In this document: in pieces, positions 47,935 through 60,988 of the stretch
How the letters are laid out: every line of letters begins with the position of its first letter
Position numbering within the stretch: position 1 is the stretch's first letter
Source: Patiria miniata
Taxonomy: Eukaryota; Echinodermata; Asteroidea; Valvatida; Asterinidae
DNA: 64,000 bases
Direction of reading: 5' to 3'
Assembly (NCBI RefSeq): GCF_015706575.1
Contig: NW_024037064.1
Coordinates: 15,725,606-15,789,605, forward strand
Program-made: the position numbers and the translations under genes
The notes under the pieces: generated by a model
The model's input: only the letters and a program-made list of their open reading frames with translations
Told to the model about the DNA's origin: nothing
Database searches by the model: none

Positions 47935-48603
47935 ATTGGAGGACTTGGAATGTATCGGATCGTGAGATCGAATGAAAGACCAGCACGTCTTGGCCGGCTT
48001 TTATTGTGCACAGCTTGGATTCTGACCACCCATGCATCGTCCACTTTCCCGCCAGTGACCGCTAACCCATGCGTGAAGAAAGCGGTATGCGTGCATAGTT
48101 ATACAATGCACGCACGGCACGACCCCCCCCCCCCCCTCCCCGGCAAGGGTATTTTTAGCCTTTTTCTCAGACTGACACGTGTATAAGTGTCCTTCTTAAA
48201 TATTATTGTCTACTGAATTTCTGGGAAATAATAAAGTCATCTCCAGCGGAGGGCGAATTAATATGTCGTAGTGCACCAATACTTCTTTAAATGTTGTTTC
48301 CCCCTTATGCACCATCCATTTATAATGAATCATACAATGTAACGCAAAACCGACGAAAATAAGAGAACGAGTACCTGTAATTGTCAAAACAGATAGGAAA
48401 TATATATCATTATTACCATGCCCATAACAATTCAATTTTGCCTGGAACACGTTTCGGATGAGGCATACGTATAGAACCCAAAAAGTGGAATGTATTTGGA
48501 CAGAATATCAACAATAATAATTCGGAAAAAAATCAACGGCCCTTTATTCTTTATTTGAAGGAAAACTCAGGGATTGGACTTAATCTCTCTTTGAAGAAGT
48601 AGT

Positions 48604-48619
48604 GGCTCTGAAAAGAGCC
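48604..48619 (-). terminator. Histone 3' stem-loop, H3 unit 6
   Basis: Unchanged copy. Confidence 0.97.
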
Positions 48620-48653
48620 GTTAGTTTTATTTCTTTTTGCGCACACAACGTGC

Positions 48654-49166
<513 letters not shown>

Positions 49167-49714
49167 CTAACAATGGGCTATCTTCCGATTGGGTGCTTCG
49201 GGGGCCAAGCGGAGACGCTTCAGTGATCACGATTTCCGTACGTTGAAAAAGTATAGACGTTAAATTTCAATCGAAAATGCTGCTTTTCCGAGCCTATAGT
49301 ATTATGAGCCCTCGGCAACAGAATCCATTTGGGATCGTTGTGACTACAATATTTCTCCCACCCCCTACTTGGGATTAATTGAACCCCAATAAACACCCCC
49401 TCCCCCACCCCCTAAAAGAAAAGTGACAAACATACGGATTTCCCTGGCTGCTGTTTATGTTTGTTTTGTAATAAAGACAATAATCACACACACCCATTCG
49501 CGAACAAAATGTCACGGATCCCTCTATACGTTCCCCGCTATATCCTGAGACGAGCACCCAGTAATTATTACTTAATCGACTTTGACAAAAAATGGAGACC
49601 AGACATGTTTTACAGTGGAAATAGGGAGGGGAAAAGCAACTCTAAGAACACACATGACAAGGACAAGTGAAATCGAGTAAAATCAAGATTCAATCTCTTT
49701 TTTGAAATAGTGGT

Positions 49715-49730
49715 GGCTCTGAAAAGAGCC
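49715..49730 (-). terminator. Histone 3' stem-loop, H4 unit 6
   Basis: Unchanged copy. Confidence 0.97.
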
Positions 49731-49757
49731 GTTCGGTTTGATTTTTGAATATGGTGT

Positions 49758-50081
<324 letters not shown>

Positions 50082-50573
50082 TCAGTCGGTTGTAGATGAT
50101 TCAATGGCCATCCCAGCCCCGGCGAGGCAACTTATAGGACATGCGCGGACGCGATATGAGCATGCGAAGCCATCAACTGTTACGGCGCCCTCTGGCGACC
50201 AATCGTGGCAGGAGCACTCATCCTGGGAAACAAACAAATCAGAAGCAAAACAAGGGGGAAAAGGGATAACAAATAAGAAAAGGAAGAAGATGCCTAGAAA
50301 CATATTGCAACGAGACTCAAACAATACATTTATAACCAGACACAGAGGGGTCGTGGCCAAGCCTTTTTTTTTTTTTTTTTTTTTTTACACCTTGAACGGA
50401 AATCAATGGAAACGCCAACATCATAATTTAACAAGACTTTACACACTTACTAATATTTACCGTAATTCAATGTGAAAGCCCTGTCACCAAAACGTCAAAA
50501 GAAAACGAACCTTTAACGACGGGGCACCGTAGTCAGAACCTGTTTTTGTATTAATTTATGTTCCCCGAAGGGA

Positions 50574-50727
50574 GTGGGCCGAATCCCGGATGTACTGCTA
50601 TACCGGGCCAACCCGTGGCCGGGACGAGGCAAGCCTCTATTCCACGGCCCAAATCCAAAAATCAGTTTAATATACTGGCTGTTCAATGAACAGCGTTTCA
50701 GATATTAAGCTGAAAAGAACAGATACT
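50574..50727 (-). pseudogene. U2: U2 snRNA 3' segment, unit 6
   Basis: nt 35-188. Its first 18 nt (50710-50727) are one copy of the target duplication. Confidence 0.95.
50710..50727 (-). repeat. Target-site duplication of D, 3' copy
   Basis: Sense AGTATCTGTTCTTTTCAG, repeated at 56973-56990. Neighbouring bases differ, so the length is 18 bp. Confidence 0.92.
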
Positions 50728-50822
50728 AATTTTTTGGTTTCGGGATCCTCCTAAAGAAGATCCCAGGATAGGGTAGTCACACTACACCTTAGTAAGTGAG
50801 GCTACGAGCCTCCCTACCCTTT
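50728..50822 (-). other. Conserved 3'-terminal fold of D
   Basis: Identical to 33051-33145 of C; the triloop hairpin is at 50798-50812. A further near-identical block follows (about 50875-50921 against 33196-33242, one difference seen). Confidence 0.75.
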
Positions 50823-51010
50823 TACCTACTATCAAGAACAAACAGACACTTGACAAAGACAAGACATGCAGTCTGTGTAGCCACGCTACCCACGCATTAC
50901 CATGGTAGGGTACGACCCTAACTGACTGGCAGGAAAATATACAAACAGAAAACTATACCATGAAACTTCCGGACTCAACAACGCTCATGCGAGCAAACAT
51001 ACAATAAAAA

Positions 51011-51260
51011 GGACCTAAAGGGTCCTAACCAACAGAGCGAAAACGCTCACAGGTCCGACCTAAGGAACCGAAACGGTCCTTAAACAACAAAAGCCAGCAA
51101 AAAGCCAAGCTTAGTAAAAAAAGGCCTAAGGGGCCCCAAAACCAGGAGCAAAAGAACTCCCACAAAAAGGGGACCTAAAGGGTCCCAAAAAACAAGGAGC
51201 AAAAGGCTCCCACAAAAAAGGACCTAAGGGGCCCGAGATAAACAAGGAGCGAAAGTCTCA
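51011..51260 (-). repeat. 3'-UTR hairpin array of D
   Basis: Hairpins at 51011-51025 (GGACC-TAAAG-GGTCC), 51035-51048 (GAGCG-AAAA-CGCTC), 51062-51081, about 51123-51137, about 51144-51160, 51170-51186 (GGGACC-TAAAG-GGTCCC), 51196-51210 (GGAGC-AAAAG-GCTCC) and about 51220-51260. Same style and loops as in C, although much of the intervening sequence differs. Confidence 0.75.
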
Positions 51261-51288
51261 AGGCTGTAATAGTGCAAAAAAAACAAAA

Positions 51289-54200
51289 TCACAACCTAAA
51301 GACAAGTTGGTCGTCTCTGATGAAACATACCGCTCCCCGCACGCACCAGATGGTGCGGAACTTGGCCCGGTCCAGCCGGACGAAGTCTAAACGAATGCGG
51401 TTCTTGACCGCAGCCTTGACACGGTGAAGCACGTGGTCGGCATCCGGCCGTGAGCCATCATACAATGTCTCACAGCGCGAACACCAAACCAACCACTTCA
51501 CCGTGCTAATCAAATACCAGACCAGAAGAGAGTCTGGCCTGGTCTCTAGCCCTGACCCATACAAAACGCAGGAGCGGGTCAGGGAAAAATAGCGGGCCAG
51601 GGCTTTACCACCAATGTGTTCGACCCATGCCCACAAAATGTAAACAAAAGGGCAGTCCCAGAAAACGTGGCCCAGTGACTCGGGAGCGGCACAGCCAACC
51701 CGAGGACACTGGCCGTCACCAATGCCCCAATGGCCTAAACGTTGGGAAGTTTTCAAGGCCCCCATATCACCCTCCAATTCAAGTCGCGCAAGCGGTTACT
51801 CAAATTGGAGGAGTGACACAATTTAAAAAGATGAAGAAAATCATCGCACCTAACCGCCGGACACTGGACCGGCTGCTGACCTGACAACAGGTCATACAGT
51901 TGTCGGACCGTAATTGGCCCCCAGTCAATATCCGGCGAAATTGTAGATACAAGCAGGACCAGCCTGCAAAAATGGCGATAAAACCCAGTGGGTTGGAGGG
52001 CGTGTGGGGTATCATTCCTCCAGATGTTACGGGGGAGAACCCCAAGGAGTGACGAGGCCGCCCAGTACAGAGAAAAAAATCTCCAAGGAGGACCATCGTC
52101 ACTCAACAAAACCCTAAACCCACTGACAAAGAAAGCGTCACATTTGTGACGAATATTGGTGACCCCAAGGCCACCATTAGCTAAAGTCTGGACAAGGACT
52201 GACCTTTTTACAAGTTCAGTCTTGCCAGACCAAATAAACGAAAAAATGGCCCGGTTGATAACCCTCTCTACCGAAACCGGCAGAGGATAAACCGGGGCCA
52301 AGAAAAACAACGGAGTTAAAATCAAGGTGTTGACCAGCAACACCTTGCCTAAAAGAGAGAGCATCCTCCCTTTCCACATGTCCAAAGTGGACTGCAGATT
52401 GGGGATCCGCTCTCTCCAATTCATAGGGCCCATGTCCCCACCGCCAACCCAGACACCGTTGATTTTAATCGGGTCTCTGGTCCACTGGATAGGGACCTCG
52501 TCGGGAAGGCAGTCGGGCCATGAGCCAAAAACCAAGCCTTTCGACTTGGCGAAGTTAAGGCGAGACCCGCTCGCACGAGAAAATGCATCGATGATGCCAA
52601 ACAACCGCCTCACCGATCTGAAATCCCGAACTATGCAGGTTGTATCGTCTGCGTACTGCAGAACCCTGCATTCGAGGCCACTGGCCCCAGGGATTGTCAG
52701 GCCGGCAAGACGGCTATCTTTAATGACAGTCTGAGCAAAAGGCTCGATAAAAAGCACGTATAAAAGAGGGGAGAGGGGGCAACCCTGCCTCACTCCCCTC
52801 GTGACTAAAAAGGGTTCTGAAAGAGAACCATTAGTTAAAACGGCACTGGATATGTTTGTGTACAACAGCTCTATCCAGTGCCTAAAATTAGGTCCAAAAC
52901 CAAAACGGTCGAGGACTTTAAAAAGAAAATCCCAATTGACCCTGTCAAAGGCCTTCTGCTGGTCTAGGGAAATAACAAGGCAGTCAAGGTTCTTCCCATC
53001 CACGAATGCTACCAGATCCCGAAGGAGTCTGATATTATCATGGATGGACCTCCCCTTGACGCCACAAGTTTGAAACTGACCGACAATGTCGGGCAACACC
53101 CGACCAAGGCGGAGGCACAAGGCCTTCGACAGGATCTTGTAGTCAACATTAAGAAGGGATATAGGACGCTTGTTCCTAGGATCAAGCGGATCCCCACCCT
53201 TCTCTAAAAGTGTGATGATTCCCAATCGCTGGGAATCACCTAGACTATTTAAAGAAAAGGCACAACGGAAGACCCCGAGAAGGTCGGGACCGACCAAATC
53301 CCAGAACTTCACGTAGAATTCCTTGGGCAGGCCGTCCCCACCAGGAGTCTTACCGTTGGCCATACTACGTAGAGCCACATCGAGCTCAGGCAGCCCAAGT
53401 GGGCTGTCCAAGTCAATGCGGCTAGCTTCGTCCAAAACATTGGACAGAGAGTCCAGAAACGGAGACTGCGATTCAACCTCCACAGGCTCGGCCGAAAACA
53501 AATCGAGATAAAAATCTCTATAAACTGTCGAGATTTCTTCCGGAGAGGAAACAATGTCCCCTCCAGGACTATAAACGGAAGAAATAGTTTTCTTCCGAGC
53601 CTGAGAGGTCTCGAGCTGGTAAAAATACCTGGACGGCTTCTCCCCTTCCTCGAGGTCACGAACCCGCGCGCGGATCCGAGCCCCCTCCGCTTCAAAGTCG
53701 TCCAGTTTAGCAAGCTCGTTTCTAATTTCCTCGTGCCGAGCAAGAACCTCAGGGTTACATTGCCCGGAATTGAGGGCGGAAACGACTGAGCGCAGGGCAG
53801 CCACAAGTGACTCCCTGCGCCGTCGTCTATTTCTTACCAACCGGCAAGAAAAGGAAATAATAAATCGCTTAATGCGGGACTTGACGTCCTCCCACCAGAG
53901 GAGTTCGTTTCCGTACCCCTCCTTGAGAGTCCGCCAGCCCGCATAAGCCTTTCTGAAATCCGTTTGAAAGCCAGCGTCGGCCAGGACGGAAACATTACAT
54001 TTCCAAAAACCCCGACCGGCGCCGGCAATCTCCGGGAAATTAAATTTCAAATCAACACAGTCATGGTCACTGAAATAGCATGGCGAATGCCCGCAAGACA
54101 CGACACCCACCGAACTGGATGTGTAAATACGATCCAGCCGGCTAGTGATCGTGTTTGCCGCATTTCGCCATGTAAAAGAATGCGTGGACGGGTTGAAAGA

Positions 54201-54738
54201 CCGCCAGCAGTCCTTAAAAGAAAAGTCGGAAATGAGGTGACCGAGCTCCGCGGCGCCGATCCCACAAGATGTGGAATCTGAACCACGGCGGTCAAGCTCT
54301 AAATCCAGGACACAGTTGAAGTCTCCTGCTAAAATAACAGGACAACTACCCGTCAAGAAAAAAGACAACTCCGTGAAGAAGAGACGACGCGACCTGGGGT
54401 CAGTCGGGGCATAAACTGTGCACAATCGCACACCCTTTCCCCCCCGGACCGCGCAAAATTCCAGAAACGATCCTTCCATCAGAATCGATGGAAAGATCAG
54501 AAAATTCAAAAGGACTTTTGGCAGGCAGAAGGATGACGGTCCCGCAGGAAGAAGATGTGCCAAAACTGGCAAAAATCTTCCCCCTCCACTCCGCCTGCCA
54601 AGAAACTAAATCGTCATTGCCAGAAATATGACACTCCTGAAGACAGGAAATATCATACTCCCGACAAAGACTAAAAACGCGTCTCCTCTTCACGGGGTCA
54701 CGCATTCCATTGACGTTCAATGAAAGCAAATTGACCAT
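51289..54738 (-). pseudogene. D element ORF2, two frameshifts
   Basis: Endonuclease-reverse transcriptase homologous to the C ORF2 over its whole length. The frame from the start at 54738 (MVNLLSLNVNG, catalytic E in CLQECH) is lost near 54438-54446, a run of seven C. The main frame, 51753-54572, carries GDFN, RLDRIY, SDHD, the RT motifs LVISLDQQKAFDR, RGVRQGCPLSPLLY and QYADD. A second shift near 51760 (a G run in sense) separates the C-terminal CX4CX7HX4C zinc motif (51289-51777). Both breaks lie in homopolymers, so they may be base-calling errors. Confidence 0.88.
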
Positions 54739-54758
54739 GGTGTGCTGAAGTGAACATA

Positions 54759-56183
54759 TTACTCGGGTGGATCACCTTTCGGTTTACCACCCGAGTCTAG
54801 AGTGGCAGCGGGGGGAGAACTACTGTCCCCCACCCGCTTGTCCGTATCCGGGCCCTGGGGCTCGGACCGGCTAGTTTGTGTGTCCCCCAAAGGTGTTGTG
54901 CGGGGGACAGCACTAGTTTTGGATGAGCTTGTAGGCTCATCCACTTTCATCTCAGACTCAGATGAGTCTGAGAGACATTTCCCCGAGATTTTTTTGGGGA
55001 CTGCACCCGAAGAGGGAGAATCGGAGCCAGAAGAGGGATGACGAGCCCTCTTCTTCATCTTCCTCTTCCCTCTAACGGGTAAAAAACCCACCGCCCTATC
55101 TATTGCAGCCGCCTGGCAGTCAATGGCGTCGCAAGACACCACGGGCTTGGTGTTAATACCCGTGCAGTCTGCGCAGCCGGCCACATGAAAGGGCATAGCC
55201 CTCGAAATCCCACGGTCGCAATGGAAACATTCCCACGCGACCGGAGACTTCAGAGGGCCTATCTGCCTCGAGCATTGAATGCACGATGCTCGAGGCAATT
55301 CAAAATTCGACGACTCGGAACTCTCCGAGTCTGACAAATCAGACCCGGGAGTTACAGCTGGGTTGGACTTCTCCGCCGCCGCCACGTCCAAAACGGGCGT
55401 GGACTCGGGGGAAGACGGAGAAGACTCCAACCCACTAGATTTGGCAGGAGAGGATTCCGCTCCAACAGATGGTACCGGAGCAGACTTCCCCTGCACTACT
55501 ACATCAGCCCACCGTTTGGTGGGCTGAACTTTCCTGGCGAAGGATTTGGGACACAGCTTAAAGCCATGCCCCTCCTCCTCGCACAAAGTACAAACCACCC
55601 TGTTGGGGCATTCCCCAGAAGGGTGGCCTACAAGCAAACATTTGTAGCACCTTACGGTACTACATTTGTTTGCCGAGTGTGTCGGGTCCCCGCACCGGGC
55701 GCACGTCCGGGTTTGGCCGGAGTGGCCGACCCAGGCGTTGCGGTTCCCAATGCGGAGAACCGACGGTATAGATTTGACACCCGACATTAAGTACTGTCGG
55801 GTGCCAGTGAATACGGCAGGTTCCTCAGGGTAGGTTTGGAATCTTCCCTTGTGGACCCTGCCGTACCTAGACAAGATGGACCGGACGACATTGTCGTCCA
55901 CGTCCATCTCAACGTACTTGACAGTGACCAGCTTCAGGCCGAATGATGAAACACGGCAACCTGGAAGCCGGTCTAAAACTGGCTCAAACTTTCGAGCTAG
56001 TGCGACCGATTTGAACGTCATGTCAAATCGGCCGCCAGGTAGTGGTTGCAAGGCCTCAAGGTGAGTGGCCGGGATAATCCCGACCCCCCTGAGGGCCTTG
56101 AACACATCACTTGACGTCTCCTTGCCCCCAAAACTAAGTTCGAGGGCTCGGAGACGCCTGGCTTCGCTAGCGTTTGACGGCAT
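54759..56183 (-). CDS. D element ORF1: zinc-knuckle RNA-binding protein
   Basis: 474 codons, starting MPSNASEARR. The N-terminal domain resembles C (for example VQPLPG/LQPLPG, SVxRIGNRNAW). Three CX2CX4HX4C knuckles lie at 161-174, 179-192 and 198-211, then an S/P-rich stretch, a cysteine-rich region (about 293-350) and a charged, Ser-rich tail ending GDPPE. It lacks the two C2H2 fingers found at the end of C ORF1. The stop lies 20 nt before the ORF2 start. Confidence 0.9.
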   Translation of the reverse strand: MPSNASEARRLRALELSFGGKETSSDVFKALRGVGIIPATHLEALQPLPGGRFDMTFKSVALARKFEPVLDRLPGCRVSSFGLKLVTVKYVEMDVDDNVVRSILSRYGRVHKGRFQTYPEEPAVFTGTRQYLMSGVKSIPSVLRIGNRNAWVGHSGQTRTCARCGDPTHSANKCSTVRCYKCLLVGHPSGECPNRVVCTLCEEEGHGFKLCPKSFARKVQPTKRWADVVVQGKSAPVPSVGAESSPAKSSGLESSPSSPESTPVLDVAAAEKSNPAVTPGSDLSDSESSESSNFELPRASCIQCSRQIGPLKSPVAWECFHCDRGISRAMPFHVAGCADCTGINTKPVVSCDAIDCQAAAIDRAVGFLPVRGKRKMKKRARHPSSGSDSPSSGAVPKKISGKCLSDSSESEMKVDEPTSSSKTSAVPRTTPLGDTQTSRSEPQGPDTDKRVGDSSSPPAATLDSGGKPKGDPPE

Positions 56184-56245
56184 GCTAAGCCAAGAAAGAA
56201 AAAGGAAAGGAAAAATCCGACTTGGATTTCTTTCACAAAAATAAA

Positions 56246-56273
56246 AATACCGTTACAAGCTTGTAACGGTATT
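56246..56273 (-). other. Perfect 28-bp palindrome in D leader
   Basis: Two 14-bp arms, AATACCGTTACAAG and its exact complement, with no spacer, about 60 bp upstream of ORF1. Confidence 0.8.
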
Positions 56274-56298
56274 GACTATATTAAATATATACAACGAA

Positions 56299-56367
56299 GA
56301 GTGAGTCACAACTGCTGACTCACTCAACAAGAAGATAAATCACAGGTAGCAACTGCCTACCTGTGAT
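56299..56367 (-). other. Two D 5'-UTR hairpins with shared loop CAACTGC
   Basis: GAGTGAGTCA-CAACTGC-TGACTCACTC (56299-56325, 10-bp stem) and an 11-bp stem at 56339-56367 with the same + strand loop (GCAGTTG in sense). Perfect pairing, unrelated stems. Confidence 0.8.
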
Positions 56368-56655
56368 AAAGAAAGAAAAATGAACGCGGAGGCCAGGCCC
56401 CGCAGACCCGAAATTCCCCACCGGTGTAGTGCAGAGAACCCCGAGCCTACAGGCCCGCAATACCCGCGCTACGGCCCGCTCCCCGCTGCCGACCCACCAC
56501 CTAGTGTAACGGCGGTAGCCGGCTGCGTAACGGGTCACAAGCCGCAGCACAAGCACACGGGTCCCAACCCCGCAAACACTAAAGAAAGGAAAAAATTCCC
56601 CCAACAAAGGACTTCACGGGGCTATGCACACGCACAGCCCCACCCAAATGAATAG

Positions 56656-56788
56656 GGCCGTGCACGCTGCCACGGCCTAAACAAAGAAACACGTAGAAAC
56701 GAATGGGCCGTGCACGCTGCCACGGCCCAAACAATAGACGTGTACAAATGAATAGGCTGGCGTGTACAGCACTGCGTACACAGCCAGC
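56656..56788 (-). other. Three further D 5'-UTR hairpins, loops ending CTGC
   Basis: 56656-56677 (GGCCGTG stem, loop CACGCTGC), 56705-56728 (GGGCCGTG stem, same loop) and 56756-56788 (12-bp stem with one bulge, loop AGCACTGC). Confidence 0.75.
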
Positions 56789-56972
56789 AACGAAAAACCA
56801 ACACGAAAAACACCCAAAATATCACCAAAAATGAAACAAAAATCTGTAAAAACTAGACCCACTTGGTCTATAAACCAAGACAAAAAGGTGGATATCAAAA
56901 TTATCCTCTCACTCGATCTAAAAACTCGATTTTCTTCAAAGACAACCCGGAGCTCCGGGGAGGCGTGGCTGT

Positions 56973-56990
56973 CTGAAAAGAACAGATACT
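56973..56990 (-). repeat. Target-site duplication of D, 5' copy
   Basis: Exact repeat of 50710-50727. Confidence 0.92.
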
Positions 56991-57024
56991 ACACATGATC
57001 TTAGCCAAAAGGCCGAGAAGCGAT
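56973..57024 (-). pseudogene. U2: U2 snRNA 5' segment (nt 1-52), unit 6
   Basis: The longest U2 5' part in the window. It includes the GTGT (nt 31-34) missing elsewhere and the intact branch-point recognition sequence TGTAGTA, and shows what the uninterrupted gene looked like. Nt 35-52 are the second copy of the target duplication. Confidence 0.95.
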
Positions 57025-57526
57025 AACGATTAATATTAAAACAATAGCGCGGAAAGGGATTATTCGTCTTGAAATACTGTTTGCTATTGTTCTTCTTATT
57101 ATTTATTTTTGCCTTTTTTTGTTTCCTGGTGTGAAAACAAAAAAAAAGACTCCTGCGCGTCCACCGCAACTCAACGAAACCAGGGGAGAGAGAGATGAGC
57201 AAGAAATCTCCGGCTTTCTCAGATTAACAGAGACATATACATTCTTAAAAATATTTCTATCATGCATTTTCATACACCTCGATCATATTTCACCCAAAAT
57301 CTTGTTGAAAAAATTAATCCAGACAAAAAATGGGATCAATGCATCAGTGAGCGAGAGCGTCGGCACTAAATGCCGTACGTACGATGTACCGGGACAAGCA
57401 TATCAATAGATGGCGCCCTTCAACACTCCCGGTCATCGCGCCTCGGCGTTTCCCATCTGGGTATTTCTCAGGGCCTGCCAATGGGTCCCACATTAGGGGC
57501 GGGGAAATACTTCAGTTTGTCAGTAA

Positions 57527-57599
57527 GCTCCGTGGCCGAGTGGTTAGAGAGCACATGTAGAAAGTAATAGACCGTGGGTTCGAGTCCCAGCCTGCCGCT
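57527..57599 (+). other. tRNA-like element, unit 7
   Basis: Identical copy of the element at 330-402. Confidence 0.6.
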
Positions 57600-58172
57600 T
57601 TCCTTTAATTGCTTGGTTATTGTTTTGTTTTGTTATTTTTTCACTTACTTATTTCCCCTTTTTGTAATAATTACTATTTTATTTCATTGATTTATTGTTT
57701 ATTTCGTCATGAAGTTATAAGAAGAAAATTCGAAAGAAAAGAAAACATTCGTCATACCGTTTTCATTTGCGCTTATAATACTTATGTATCAATATCAATG
57801 CGGTCCCGCGGGGAGTTAATTGAAGAGAGAGAAAGAAAGAAAAGAAACAAACGGGAAACAAATGTCAACGCACCATTATTTGTCCATTTTTGTAACCTTT
57901 GGTGAATAAGTCATTCACATTCTACATGAGGCAACATTTAAGACAATGCATATACATACATGTATGGCTAATGTACTCAGCCGGCCGGCCGGTCACATAC
58001 GCAGTGCGTAAAATTTTGCATAATGATTAAGTTAAAGGACACAGTGGGAATTCTATCTGGAACAGTGTTCTATTGTTTATAAAAAAAATTAGAGAAATTG
58101 ATTTCGGCTATGAGTGAAGGTAGAGGTGGAGTTAGACAGGCAGCGACAAATCTCTTTTTTGAAGGTTGTGGT

Positions 58173-58188
58173 GGCTCTGAAAAGAGCC
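58173..58188 (-). terminator. Histone 3' stem-loop, H2A unit 7
   Basis: Unchanged copy. Confidence 0.97.
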
Positions 58189-58223
58189 TTTTGGGTTTGT
58201 GGATGCAAAGTAAGTTCTTTTCT

Positions 58224-58601
58224 TTACTTTGACACTTTGGCGGTCTTCTTGGGCAGAAGAACTTGCTGGATGTTGGGAAGGACACCACCCTGCGCGATGG
58301 TAACTCCGCTCATCAACTTGTTCAACTCCTCGTCGTTGCGTATAGCAAGCTGCAGATGGCGGGGATTAATTCTCGTCTTCTTGTTGTCTCGTGCAGCGTT
58401 TCCGGCCAGTTCCAAGATCTCCGCGGTAAGGTACTCCATCACTGCCGCAAGGTAGACCGGTGCACCGGCACCGACACGCTGGGCGTAGTTGCCCTTACGC
58501 AGAAATCTGTGAACACGACCCACGGGGAACTGGAGTCCCGCCCTGGAGGACCTGCTCTTGGCCTTGCTTCTTGCTTTGCCGCTCTTTCCTCGCCCAGTCA
58601 T
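58224..58601 (-). CDS. H2A: Histone H2A (unit 7)
   Basis: Protein identical to the copy at 1027-1404. Confidence 0.97.
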   Translation of the reverse strand: MTGRGKSGKARSKAKSRSSRAGLQFPVGRVHRFLRKGNYAQRVGAGAPVYLAAVMEYLTAEILELAGNAARDNKKTRINPRHLQLAIRNDEELNKLMSGVTIAQGGVLPNIQQVLLPKKTAKVSK

Positions 58602-59344
58602 CTTGACAGTATAGTGACAGAAGATGAATGTACTCTGCAGTAAAGGTGGTGTGTGAATGAACCCACTTGGAAAACACAACACTAGTTATAGCGTTCTGGT
58701 GGATTGGCTGAAGCGTGCCAAGTAGCCAATCACGCGACACGGGCGTGCCCGTCGCACGGTTGGGTGCACCGCATCCATTTTGGACGCGGGGGACGAGGGA
58801 ACAAAAAATTACAACTGTGTCATCGTCGTTCAAAGTAATGGAATCACTAGATAAAACACAGAAACATGCAACATTCTTACCTCCATTTTAAGACGTTTTA
58901 TTGTTATTCCGCCGAAGAAGTCCCATGATCTTTCGACCAGCCTCCGCACAATGGCAGTGATTCGTTGCTCTCACGCGGCGGTTAAAACTGGCCTCGGTTT
59001 CTTGCTAGATATTTGTAACATCCCACAGACGAAATCCTAATTTATTTTTTAATAGTAACCCACTCAACAAAATGCAAGCACTCGTCCGGAGATTGAAAGA
59101 AATGACCAATTGAAAAAGGCTGTGGCATAAATTAAATTATGTGTTTACGACGACGACAAGACTCAGGGATTAACTTTAATCGCATTACCTCCCCTCGCCT
59201 CACGAAGGGTAAAAGCATATTAAAAAAAAAGAGAGAGAGTGAAAGGGACACAACAGAATAAAAAAAGGTTAGTTGTAAAACCTAAGAAATGGGCTGATCG
59301 GGCGAACTGAGCTGACTGGCAAATCTCTTTTTGGAAACTGTGTT

Positions 59345-59360
59345 GGCTCTGAAAAGAGCC
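59345..59360 (-). terminator. Histone 3' stem-loop, H2B unit 7
   Basis: Unchanged copy. Confidence 0.97.
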
Positions 59361-59386
59361 GTTTGGTTTTGAAGCCTTCAAAATTT

Positions 59387-59755
59387 CTATTTTGAAGTCG
59401 TGTACTTGGTGACGGCCTTGGTGCCTTCGCTGACTGCATGCTTAGCAAGCTCCCCGGGAAGAAGTAGGCGTACTGCTGTCTGCACTTCACGGCTTGTGAT
59501 GGTGGACTTCTTGTTGTAGAGAGCGAGGCGAGAAGATTCGCTGGCGATGCGCTCAAACACGTCGTTGACAAAGCTGTTCATGATGCTCATTGCCTTGCTC
59601 GAGATTCCGGTGTCGGGGTGCACCTGTTTCATCACTTTGTAGATGTAGATGCCGTAGCTCTCCTTGCGACGCCGGTGCCTCTTTTTGTTTGCGCTAACCG
59701 GACCCTTAGTATTTCCGGCCTTCTTCTGACCTTTTCCGCTAACTTTGGGAGCCAT
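59387..59755 (-). CDS. H2B: Histone H2B (unit 7)
   Basis: Protein identical to the copy at 2190-2558. Confidence 0.97.
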   Translation of the reverse strand: MAPKVSGKGQKKAGNTKGPVSANKKRHRRRKESYGIYIYKVMKQVHPDTGISSKAMSIMNSFVNDVFERIASESSRLALYNKKSTITSREVQTAVRLLLPGELAKHAVSEGTKAVTKYTTSK

Positions 59756-60425
59756 ATTGGAGGACTTGGAATGTATCGGATCGTGAGATCGAATGAAAGA
59801 CCAGCACGTCTTGGCCGGCTTTTATTGTGCACAGCTTGGATTCTGACCACCCATGCATCGTCCACTTTCCCGCCAGTGACCGCTAACCCATGCGTGAAGA
59901 AAGCGGTATGCGTGCATAGTTATACAATGCACGCACGGCACGACCCCCCCCCCCCCCCTCCCCGGCAAGGGTATTTTTAGCCTTTTTCTCAGACTGACAC
60001 GTGTATAAGTGTCCTTCTTAAATATTATTGTCTACTGAATTTCTGGGAAATAATAAAGTCATCTCCAGCGGAGGGCGAATTAATATGTCGTAGTGCACCA
60101 ATACTTCTTTAAATGTTGTTTCCCCCTTATGCACCATCCATTTATAATGAATCATACAATGTAACGCAAAACCGACGAAAATAAGAGAACGAGTACCTGT
60201 AATTGTCAAAACAGATAGGAAATATATATCATTATTACCATGCCCATAACAATTCAATTTTGCCTGGAACACGTTTCGGATGAGGCATACGTATAGAACC
60301 CAAAAAGTGGAATGTATTTGGACAGAATATCAACAATAATAATTCGGAAAAAAATCAACGGCCCTTTATTCTTTATTTGAAGGAAAACTCAGGGATTGGA
60401 CTTAATCTCTCTTTGAAGAAGTAGT

Positions 60426-60441
60426 GGCTCTGAAAAGAGCC
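60426..60441 (-). terminator. Histone 3' stem-loop, H3 unit 7
   Basis: Unchanged copy. Confidence 0.97.
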
Positions 60442-60475
60442 GTTAGTTTTATTTCTTTTTGCGCACACAACGTGC

Positions 60476-60988
<513 letters not shown>

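Larger units (their letters stand above)
50728..56972 (-). mobile_element. D element: second U2-specific non-LTR retrotransposon
   Basis: 6245 bp, same layout as C. The ORF proteins are clearly related to C but well diverged, while the last 95 bp are identical to C. The 5' ends are also alike (sense starts ACAGCCACGCCTCCCC in D, CACGACTTCCCGAAGC in C), so both look full length. Inserted with an 18-bp target duplication, unlike A, B and C. ORF1 is open; ORF2 has two single-base frameshifts. Confidence 0.87.
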
